From: Bdellovibrio sp. ArHS
GTDB taxonomy: Bacteria > Bdellovibrionota > Bdellovibrionia > Bdellovibrionales > Bdellovibrionaceae
DNA: 45,450 bases
Assembly: GCF_000786105.1 (NCBI RefSeq)
Contig: NZ_JTEV01000023.1
Span: 1-45,450, forward strand
Direction: 5' to 3'
Part shown: piece by piece, positions 33,134-40,448 of the stretch
How the letters are laid out: each line of letters opens with the position of its first letter
Position numbering within the stretch: the first letter of the stretch is position 1
The notes under the pieces: model-generated
Database searches by the model: none
Seen by the model: the letters and a program-made list of their open reading frames with translations, nothing else
Told to the model about the DNA's origin: nothing
Made by a program: the position numbers and the translations under genes

Positions 33134-33636
33134 AAACTCACCGCTCTTTGCAGGATGGATTTCTTTTTAATTTCAAATGCATGATGACAAGCCATCGCCA
33201 AAGCATCTGAGGCGTCGATGCGATTGATCACTTTCAGATTCAAAATGGCTTTTAAAATCGCCTGCACGTCTTCTTTGCTGGCCGCCCCGGTCCCCGTGAC
33301 ACCTTTTTTTACGACCCGGGTCGCGTATTCAAAAACATCCGAACCGCCCAAACCCGCTTCGTACATAACAACGCCCCGGGCATGTCCCAGCTTGAAGGCA
33401 CTGTCCGCATTTTTTCCCAGAAAGATTTTTTCAATCACAACCTGGTGCGGTTGGTATTTGGTCATGACTTCGCGAAAGGCGGCGCCCAGCTCTTTCATCC
33501 GAAAAGGAAAGGACTGTTCGGCATCCAGTAAAATCACGCCGTGATTGATGTGCTCAATCCGTCCATTTTCCACTCGGATGACTCCGAATCCTGTAATGCG
33601 AGATCCCGGATCCACTCCGAGAATTGTCACTGACAT
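33130..33636 (-). CDS. ruvC: Holliday junction resolvase RuvC
   Basis: RuvC, 168 residues, cuts Holliday junctions. The four acidic catalytic positions are seen in ILGVDPGSRITGFG, VVIEKIFLGKN and RIDASDALAMACHHA. The start at 33636 has GGTGG about 5 nt upstream; the ATG at 33648 is less likely. First gene of the ruvC-ruvA-ruvB-asparaginase-lpxC run. Confidence 0.96.
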   Translation of the reverse strand: MSVTILGVDPGSRITGFGVIRVENGRIEHINHGVILLDAEQSFPFRMKELGAAFREVMTKYQPHQVVIEKIFLGKNADSAFKLGHARGVVMYEAGLGGSDVFEYATRVVKKGVTGTGAASKEDVQAILKAILNLKVINRIDASDALAMACHHAFEIKKKSILQRAVSL

Positions 33637-33702
33637 TTCTACCACCAATTATTTTTAGGACACTTTATTCTTTGAACAATAGATTCGTGCACTTACTAGA
33701 GG

Positions 33703-33730
33703 ATTTTAGTGAGAAGTATTGCTTAGTCAA
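33703..33730 (-). promoter_or_regulatory. Sigma70-like promoter of the ruvCAB operon
   Basis: On the minus strand TTGACT (33725-33730) and TAAAAT (33703-33708) are spaced by 16 bp, about 67 bp before the ruvC start. No LexA-type site was recognised. Confidence 0.5.
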
Positions 33731-33747
33731 TAAATCTGAAATACTAT
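33719..33747 (+). promoter_or_regulatory. Sigma70-like promoter of the TPR gene at 33806
   Basis: TTGCTT (33719-33724) and TACTAT (33742-33747) are spaced by 17 bp, 58 bp before the start codon. Its -35 region overlaps the divergent ruvC promoter, so the two may compete. Confidence 0.42.
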
Positions 33748-33805
33748 TTCCATAGAGCATTTAAAAACTCAGTCGCAGACGCGATACCAGGAGCACCGGG
33801 CATTG

Positions 33806-34615
33806 ATGAAAATAGATGCAAGCACCATTGAAAAGTACCAGCAGATTCTTGAGAAAGATCCTAATTCTCAGGTTTTCGCTCCGCTGGCCGAGGCTTATCG
33901 CGAAATGGGCTTGCTTCCGGAAGCTAAAAAAACCGTGACTGCGGGCGTTCAACGCCATCCGCAATTTGTGGGCGGTCTAGTCACCTACACAAAAGTGATG
34001 CGCGACCTGGGCGAGCTGAGTAAGGCTCTGGACGCGGCAAAGCGGGCCACTTCTTTATCTCCAGAAAACATTTTGGCGCATCAACTTCTGGCGGAAGTGC
34101 AACTTGCCAGCAAGAACCCGAAGGAGGCTCTGAAAGCCTTCAAGATGGTCTTGTTTCTTAATCCCAACTCGAAATCCGCGCAAAAAGCGGTGCAGAAGTT
34201 AGAGTCCTTGACGGCCGATGAATATGACGAAGAAGTCTTCGCAATGACGAAGCTTCCAGAAGTCCGCCTGAATGAAGGCCCGGCGCCAACACCGAAGAAG
34301 GACGACGTGATGGTCGCAAGACCCGTCACTCCTTCCTCACCAAATAAGGCGATGGAGCGCATGCTGTCTTTGATCGATGCCTTTATTGTGCGCAACGATC
34401 TTGAAAAAGCTCACGCCCTTTTGAAAGACACGCGCCTGGAGTATGGTGATCATCCGGAAATTCAAAGACGAATGAAAACGCTTCAAGTTCGCTATAACGA
34501 TTCTGACGAAGCGACCCCCTTAAAACCTTTGGTGCATCGAGAACAGTTGATTCGCGAGCGTAAGCTGGAAGTTCTGCAAATGATGCTTCGCAAAATTGAA
34601 GAGTATCGCCTTTAA
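33806..34615 (+). CDS. TPR-repeat protein
   Basis: This 269-residue cytosolic protein has at least three tetratricopeptide repeats in residues ~1-135 (FAPLAEAYREMGLLPEAKKT, KVMRDLGELSKALDAAKRA, HQLLAEVQLASKNPKEALKA). A linker rich in Pro and Lys and a helical C-terminal region (MERMLSLIDAFIVRNDLEKA) follow. The TPR set serves as a protein-binding scaffold; the partner is unknown. The ATG at 33806 follows AGGAG; a TTG lies one codon upstream. No gene occupies 34616-34791. Confidence 0.8.
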   Translation: MKIDASTIEKYQQILEKDPNSQVFAPLAEAYREMGLLPEAKKTVTAGVQRHPQFVGGLVTYTKVMRDLGELSKALDAAKRATSLSPENILAHQLLAEVQLASKNPKEALKAFKMVLFLNPNSKSAQKAVQKLESLTADEYDEEVFAMTKLPEVRLNEGPAPTPKKDDVMVARPVTPSSPNKAMERMLSLIDAFIVRNDLEKAHALLKDTRLEYGDHPEIQRRMKTLQVRYNDSDEATPLKPLVHREQLIRERKLEVLQMMLRKIEEYRL

Positions 34616-34791
34616 TTCTACGCAGTCACGACAACAAGGCTCCGCAAGCCTCAGCGGCGCGCTCTTGACGCACAAAGACCTCTCGCTAAAAAATGAGGCT
34701 AGCCTTTCATTTCCCAGGTGCGACTGTTGACCAAATACAGCCATTTGGGCGAATATAGCTCCTCTGCATTTACAATTTAAAAGGATTAAAC

Positions 34792-35358
34792 ATGTACGAA
34801 ACGTCCGATTTTAAAAAAGGTCTTAAAATCATGATCGAGGGGAAACCCTATGTGGTTGTTGATTTCCAACACGTCAAACCTGGAAAAGGAAATCAGTTCA
34901 CACGCACGAAATTGCGTAACATGCTGACCGGCCAAAACCTGGAGTCTACTTTCAAATCTGGAGAGAAATTCGAAGTTCCTAACGTTGAAAATAAAGAAAT
35001 GACGTTCCTTTATAAAGACGACTCGGGTTACAACTTCATGTCTCCTGAATCCTATGAGCAAATCGCGATGTCTGAAGAAGACTTGGGCGACTCTAAGTAC
35101 TACCTGACTGAGAATTTGAAAGTTGTGATCTTGTTCTACAACGAAAAAGCTGTGGCTTGCGATGTCCCTAAAGCGGTTAATCTGATGGTGGCTAAAGCGG
35201 ACCCAGGTATCAAAGGCGACCGCGTAACTGGCGCGACCAAACCTGCGGTGATGGAAACCGGCCTTTCCGTGAATGTTCCCTTGCACATCAATGAGGGCGA
35301 CATTCTTCGTATTGACACCGCTTCCGGCGATTACGTCGAGCGCGTCAGCCAAAAATAA
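34792..35358 (+). CDS. efp: Translation elongation factor P
   Basis: EF-P, 188 residues, rescues ribosomes stalled at polyproline. It has the three beta-barrel layout: the loop QHVKPGKGNQFTRTKLRNM with K32 at the tip where lysine is modified in many bacteria, a middle domain (MTFLYKDDSGYNFMSPESY), and the C-terminal GDRVTGATKPAVMETG and INEGDILRIDTASGDYVERV. No epmA, epmB or earP is in the window. It may help with the Pro-rich envelope proteins encoded nearby. Upstream, TTGACC (34727) and TATAGC (34754) are too far apart to be a convincing promoter pair. AAAGGA precedes the ATG. Confidence 0.96.
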   Translation: MYETSDFKKGLKIMIEGKPYVVVDFQHVKPGKGNQFTRTKLRNMLTGQNLESTFKSGEKFEVPNVENKEMTFLYKDDSGYNFMSPESYEQIAMSEEDLGDSKYYLTENLKVVILFYNEKAVACDVPKAVNLMVAKADPGIKGDRVTGATKPAVMETGLSVNVPLHINEGDILRIDTASGDYVERVSQK

Positions 35359-35377
35359 CTAACGCCTAGTATTAAGT

Positions 35378-35428
35378 CTCCGCAACCACTCGTTTTTATC
35401 GCAAAATAAGAAGGATTTGGTCGCGGAG
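35378..35428 (+). promoter_or_regulatory. Leader hairpin that can hide the ribosome site of the 35437 gene
   Basis: CTCCGC-A-ACCA (35378-35388) pairs with TGGT-C-GCGGAG (35418-35428), ten pairs around one mismatch, with a 29-nt loop. The right arm overlaps the GGAGG ribosome site (35425-35429) that serves the TTG start at 35437. Confidence 0.4.
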
Positions 35429-35436
35429 GCTTTTCT

Positions 35437-36486
35437 TTGTCCACATATGTTGAATTAGAAATTCAGAATTTGCTCGATGAAGGCACGGACCTACCAAAAG
35501 TGGCCGAGCAACTGATTCAAAATTTAGAATCCTCCGCCGAGGGACTTACTCTCGACAATATCACCTCCTTAGCAAAATTTTTAATTCAAGCACAACAACC
35601 GCATCTGCTGATCGAATTTATTTTACGCCACATCGACAACGAATCCTTCCCCATCCCCTGGCCTTATTTTCTGGAAGCCCTGGGCGCCGTGAGCTCCGAA
35701 TTGGACGAAAAAACCGTCAAGGCGTTATTGGAAGGAATTTCCGAAGACAGCGCGGAATCAGAAGCGGGTCGTTCCCTAGCTTTACAAGGCGCGATCCCTG
35801 AATTGGGCGAGTGGCGCGGCAATCGCAAATATAAAATTCACAAGGACTACTTAAACAACAAACGCCAACTTCTGGATCAGTTGATCACACTGCGCACGCA
35901 ACAGCTTTACGAGCAAGAAAAACACCTTTTACAAAGACTGCAAAAACTTTATCCCGGTGATGCGGAAATTCGTGCGGAAGTAAATGAGCACAAACAAAGA
36001 TACGCGCTTGAGATTTTACAGCGTCGCACGCCGAAAGCTCGTCAGTCCAAACCTGAGGACTTCACGCCGAAAGATCCCGAAGTGGAAAAGGCCATGTCGG
36101 CCTTAATGCAAAGTCTGCATGAACATGCGGCGGAAAATCCGGATATGGCTTTTGATTTTGCCGTGGCCGCTTTTATGATGGAAAATTATGAAGCCTCGTT
36201 GTCTTTGCTTTCCATGAGTGAAGAAACCGATGCTTTAATATGGTTCCGTTTGGAAGTGTTGTTGAAGTGTCGTCGTTTTGTCGAGCTTTTGAACGAACTG
36301 ACTCAGGCTGAAATCATTTTTGCGCATGAACCGGAGACTTTTTTCGCCACGGCTTATCTGCGTGCCCAAGCTCTTTGGGGGTTGGGGCAAAAACACACGG
36401 CAATAGAAGTGATGGAAGGTCTGATGGCCTCTCGCCCCCACTACCGAGCCGCAAGTGCTCTTTTGAGCATCTGGAGCGGTCAGTGA
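35437..36486 (+). CDS. TPR-like helical protein preceding tamB
   Basis: This 349-residue, largely helical cytosolic protein has repeats reminiscent of TPR units (NLESSAEGLTLDNITSLAKF, MAFDFAVAAFMMENYEASLS, ALWGLGQKHTAIEVMEG). No catalytic motif is seen. The start is TTG with a GGAGG site 7 nt before it; there is no better ATG in frame nearby. The GTG of tamB overlaps its TGA, so its product is made together with TamB and TamA and may assist envelope assembly or simply be co-regulated. Confidence 0.75.
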   Translation: MSTYVELEIQNLLDEGTDLPKVAEQLIQNLESSAEGLTLDNITSLAKFLIQAQQPHLLIEFILRHIDNESFPIPWPYFLEALGAVSSELDEKTVKALLEGISEDSAESEAGRSLALQGAIPELGEWRGNRKYKIHKDYLNNKRQLLDQLITLRTQQLYEQEKHLLQRLQKLYPGDAEIRAEVNEHKQRYALEILQRRTPKARQSKPEDFTPKDPEVEKAMSALMQSLHEHAAENPDMAFDFAVAAFMMENYEASLSLLSMSEETDALIWFRLEVLLKCRRFVELLNELTQAEIIFAHEPETFFATAYLRAQALWGLGQKHTAIEVMEGLMASRPHYRAASALLSIWSGQ

Positions 36487-39400
36487 AAAGAGCGTTTTGG
36501 ATTTTGATCACGCCCCTGGCAGGTTTTTTGGTTTTATGGCTGATCGGCTCAATGCTTATTGCGCCGAAACTGGAAGCCTGGGCTCTTGACAAAATTCAGA
36601 CTTATTCAGACACCTCGTTGCCCGTCAAAATTCGTGCGGAAAAACTACAACTGAAACTTTTCAAGCCGTCTTTGGCTGTGGAAGGAATTCGGGTCGAGGC
36701 GAAAGACGAACTGGCCGAAACACTGAAACCGATCCGCGTCGGCAGCGTTCGGGTCTTCGTTGATTTCTTTCATCTTCTGAGCGGCAGGGTCACCTTGTCG
36801 GCCGTCGTCGTCGAGTCCCCCGACGTCGAGGTGAACATTGATCCTTTCATCAAGAGCAAAACGCCTCCGAAAGAACTTCCTTTGGATGCTTTGTTCAATC
36901 AGTTGGAACAACTTCCGCTCAATCGTCTGTTTGTGCAGAATCTTCACCTCCGCATCACTTCCAAAGAACTCAAGCTTCAAGGCGAAATTCAAAGTGGCGA
37001 TCTGATTACGACCAATATGGGGAAACATCTGACGGCCAAAGCCAATGTTCCTCAATTGAATCTGCATCTTGAAAAACTTGGACATTTTCAAGGCTCACTG
37101 GACACCCATCTGTATTTGACTCGACAAAGTTTACGCATCATTCAGTTAGGACTGCGTCTGGATGAATCTGAAGTTCTGGTGCGGGGCGAACTGACGCGCT
37201 TTCAGCGTGTCACCATCAAACCTTCGGGTCTTTTGGATGTGTCTGCCCGCATTCATCTAAGTGATCTCCATACAGAGCTTACAAAAATTCGACCTGATTT
37301 GAAAATCCCCCCTTTTGCGGGCGAAGTCAGTTTGGATGCGGAAGCCCGTTTTGATGGTTTAGATGATGTGCGCGGAAAGGCTGACATCAACACCCGCGCC
37401 TTGACGGTGGATCAATTCCAATTGGGGGATGCTCGCATCCAGGGGGAATATCGCGATAGAAAGATTTCTCTTTCAGAAATGCGCGTCCAACATCCCGCCG
37501 GCGAAGCGGTGATGACGAAGTCCCAAATCACCGTGGGTCAGAACTTCGACTTTAAGACCCGCATTGCTGTGCAAGATTTGGATCTGCAAAAACTGTTTGT
37601 CAGTCTGAATCTCAGTGACATCCCCGTGGGTGTCGGCCTTCAGGGTGAACTGCCCTGCGAAGGACATCTTCAGCCAAGCTTTGAAGTCGTTTGTACTGAG
37701 GCTAACCTGAAGGCGGAAAAACTTTGGGTGAAAGCGTCTTTGGCCCCGAAAGCCACTGAAATTCTGGACGTCGACAGCTTGAGTGCTCAGGGCCAAGTCA
37801 AAGTCACCACTGCCGCGGTCTCATATGCCGCGATCCTCAAAGTGGGCGACAGTGTCGGCACCACCGATGGCGTCATTGATTTTGCCAATGGCTTCAAAAT
37901 TAATTTTAAAACTGACAAACTAGATTTTAAGAATGTGAAAAATCTGGCGCACCTGAAAATGGAAGGTGTCGCCAGCATGGAAGGCAGCACTTCCGGAGAT
38001 TCCCATGCGGCGGTCTTCGATATGAAGGTCAATGCCCGCGAATTCACTTTCGAAGATTTTTACCTAGGCAATTTGCTGTCCCAATTGAAATACCGCAACG
38101 GCCGTCTGATCTTTGAAGATTTGGCTGGAGCCATTCGCAAAACCCAGTATTTGGGCGATCTTGAAGTCAATCTGGATAAAAACACTTTGCACGGAGAATT
38201 TAGCATCCCCACCGCAGAACTTCCGGATGTGGCTTCGGTCTTCACGCGCATTTATAAATTCCCCATTGATGTGCAAGGACAAGGCTCGGCCAAAGCCAAA
38301 GTTCACGGACCGCTTAATTTCTGGAAGATGAATTATGAAGTCCAATCCGCTTTTAAAAACGTCAGCGTCGGTCCTGAAACCTTCGATAGCTTGAACTTCA
38401 ACGTCAGCGCCCTTGACGGCAACATCCACGCTGACAAAGTATCCCTGCAACGCGCAGGCTCGACTGTGACGGTCCAAGGTGGTATCAGCTCGACCCAGAT
38501 TTTAAATCTGAATGCGGACGGAAAGAACTTCAAACTGGAAGAGTCCGACACCATCAGCAGAATCAATTCTAGCATCGCGGGTAATCTTAATTTTGCTGCG
38601 GAGTTAGCGGGACCAGTTAAAAATCCCCAGGTGCTTTTAAAGGGAGCTGTCACAGATTCTTTCTTTGAAGACCAGGAAATCCCTAATTCCAATTTCATCG
38701 TCCGTCTTAACCGCGACACTCTTTTTACGCAACTGAGCCTTTTTGGCGGCAAAGTCCAAGGTGAATTCCAACTGCCCTTTGAAAAAGGTCGCGCGCCTTT
38801 GATGGTAAAAATGCAAACCCGCGACTGGAACTATTCCACCCTCTTGGGATTAATCGGTGGCGCCAACCTTGCCAGTGAATACCACTCGTCGCTCACCTCT
38901 ACCGTGGATCTGCGTTCAGAGAGTGGCGACATCTTTAAGTCGACGGGAAAAGTGCACATCGACACTCTGGAGCTTCGCCGTGGCACTTTGAGTTTAAAAA
39001 ATCCTCAGCCCGTGGATATTTCGACCGACAATGGCACCGTGGTTATTCGCAACTTCCGGCTGGAGGGACCAAATACCGAGATGGCCATTCGTGGTGAAAA
39101 CTTCAACGCGCAAAACATGAATATTGCCGTCAGTATGAATTCGGATCTGCGCCTGATGCATATCTTTATGCCTTTCCTGGAAGACCTGGGCGGCCCGATC
39201 AAACTTTCCACGAAGCTGACCGGCTCTGTAACCAAACCGCAAATCCTGGGAACTCTGAACGCCAACAACACCTATCTAAAAATAAAAGGTTTTCCGCATC
39301 CGCTGGAGCGTTTGAACGTGGACGTCGTGTTTTCCCAAAGTCGTGTGATGGTGAACTCGATTCGGGGAACCATTGCGGGTGGGATTTTGACAGGCGACGG

Positions 39401-40448
39401 TGGTATCGTGATCAATGAAATCAAAGATATTCCGACGACCATTCGCCTGCGCTTGGAAAATGTCACCATGAATGTTCCGGAAAAAGTGCGCACCAACGGC
39501 AATGCCGATCTGGTTTTTTCGGGACGATGGTTCCCCTTCACCCTATCGGGAACTTACGTCGTCAACAGCGCCTTGGTTGAAAAAGAATTCACCGAAGAAA
39601 GTGGCGGCGCCACGGGCGTCAAACAAAGTTATTATCTTCCCAAAGTGATCCGCGAAAGCCGCTTCGAACCGGTTCTTTTAGATATCAGTATCGTCATGAA
39701 TCGCAATATCACTGTTAAGAACTCTCTTTTAGATGGAGCGGTCAGCGGGAATCTGCAAGTCAAAGGCCCGCCCACCAATCCTGTGCTTTTAGGTCGCATT
39801 AACGCCGAAAAGAACACCAAGCTGATTTTCAAAGATAAAATTTTTCAGATCAAAAACGGGACTATTGATTTCACGGACCCCGAGGAAATCAATCCCAGTC
39901 TTTACATTTCCGCCGAATCGCGAATCAATGAGTACGACATCACACTACTCGCACAGGGAACCGCCAAAAACCTGACAATTCATCTGAATAGCATTCCCCC
40001 GCTACAAGAGCAGGATATTATTTCTTTGATTGCCTTAGGGGTGACGACCTCGGCAATGGACCAGAATGTCCAGTCGCGAGAACAAGCACAACAATTAGGC
40101 GCAGAGATTGGCGGCGCCGTGCTGGCCAAACCTATTAATAAAACGATCGAGGCCACCGGCTTCAGTTTAGCGGTGACATCGGAATACGATTCCACTCGTA
40201 ACATCAGCGTTCCGAAAATCACCTTAAGCCGCAGTCTTTCCAACCGTGTGAAGGTTTCTGGCAGCCGTCCGGTGGGGAACTCACAATCCTATGATTTAAA
40301 ACTGGAATACCTCATCAACAGCAACTTCACCGCCGTGGGATCTTTTGAAAGTCGCGGCAATGAGGATGATACGACTTTGCAAACAACGCAGCCGGCGACT
40401 CAGAGTATTTTTGGTCTGGATCTAGAGTTCAAAAGGGAGTTCAAATAA
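36483..40448 (+). CDS. tamB: TamB-like translocation and assembly protein (DUF490/AsmA-like)
   Basis: The protein has about 1321 residues. One N-terminal membrane anchor (FWILITPLAGFLVLWLIGSML) is followed by an AsmA-like region and a very long beta-rich periplasmic body that would form the hydrophobic groove of TamB/YhdP bridge proteins, thought to carry phospholipids to the outer membrane. The conserved C-terminal DUF490 part includes VKGPPTNPVLLGRINAEKN, GTIDFTDPEEINPSLYISAE, IHLNSIPPLQEQDIISLIAL and TLSRSLSNRVKVSG. The GTG start at 36483 overlaps the previous stop; the reading from 36375 would run through the upstream gene. It overlaps the tamA-like gene by 1 bp. Confidence 0.93.
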   Translation: MKRAFWILITPLAGFLVLWLIGSMLIAPKLEAWALDKIQTYSDTSLPVKIRAEKLQLKLFKPSLAVEGIRVEAKDELAETLKPIRVGSVRVFVDFFHLLSGRVTLSAVVVESPDVEVNIDPFIKSKTPPKELPLDALFNQLEQLPLNRLFVQNLHLRITSKELKLQGEIQSGDLITTNMGKHLTAKANVPQLNLHLEKLGHFQGSLDTHLYLTRQSLRIIQLGLRLDESEVLVRGELTRFQRVTIKPSGLLDVSARIHLSDLHTELTKIRPDLKIPPFAGEVSLDAEARFDGLDDVRGKADINTRALTVDQFQLGDARIQGEYRDRKISLSEMRVQHPAGEAVMTKSQITVGQNFDFKTRIAVQDLDLQKLFVSLNLSDIPVGVGLQGELPCEGHLQPSFEVVCTEANLKAEKLWVKASLAPKATEILDVDSLSAQGQVKVTTAAVSYAAILKVGDSVGTTDGVIDFANGFKINFKTDKLDFKNVKNLAHLKMEGVASMEGSTSGDSHAAVFDMKVNAREFTFEDFYLGNLLSQLKYRNGRLIFEDLAGAIRKTQYLGDLEVNLDKNTLHGEFSIPTAELPDVASVFTRIYKFPIDVQGQGSAKAKVHGPLNFWKMNYEVQSAFKNVSVGPETFDSLNFNVSALDGNIHADKVSLQRAGSTVTVQGGISSTQILNLNADGKNFKLEESDTISRINSSIAGNLNFAAELAGPVKNPQVLLKGAVTDSFFEDQEIPNSNFIVRLNRDTLFTQLSLFGGKVQGEFQLPFEKGRAPLMVKMQTRDWNYSTLLGLIGGANLASEYHSSLTSTVDLRSESGDIFKSTGKVHIDTLELRRGTLSLKNPQPVDISTDNGTVVIRNFRLEGPNTEMAIRGENFNAQNMNIAVSMNSDLRLMHIFMPFLEDLGGPIKLSTKLTGSVTKPQILGTLNANNTYLKIKGFPHPLERLNVDVVFSQSRVMVNSIRGTIAGGILTGDGGIVINEIKDIPTTIRLRLENVTMNVPEKVRTNGNADLVFSGRWFPFTLSGTYVVNSALVEKEFTEESGGATGVKQSYYLPKVIRESRFEPVLLDISIVMNRNITVKNSLLDGAVSGNLQVKGPPTNPVLLGRINAEKNTKLIFKDKIFQIKNGTIDFTDPEEINPSLYISAESRINEYDITLLAQGTAKNLTIHLNSIPPLQEQDIISLIALGVTTSAMDQNVQSREQAQQLGAEIGGAVLAKPINKTIEATGFSLAVTSEYDSTRNISVPKITLSRSLSNRVKVSGSRPVGNSQSYDLKLEYLINSNFTAVGSFESRGNEDDTTLQTTQPATQSIFGLDLEFKREFK

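Noticed and set aside
34727-34759. TTGACC and TATAGC as the efp promoter
   Set aside because: The spacing is 21 bp, too long for a sigma70 promoter; no better pair was found.
34786-35352. A long minus-strand open frame opposite efp (188 codons)
   Set aside because: It mirrors the efp gene almost exactly and has no family features; efp on the plus strand is certain, so this is an antisense shadow.
36375-36482. An upstream extension of the tamB reading frame by 36 residues
   Set aside because: It runs inside the preceding TPR gene in another frame; the GTG at 36483 overlaps that gene's stop and directly begins the membrane anchor.
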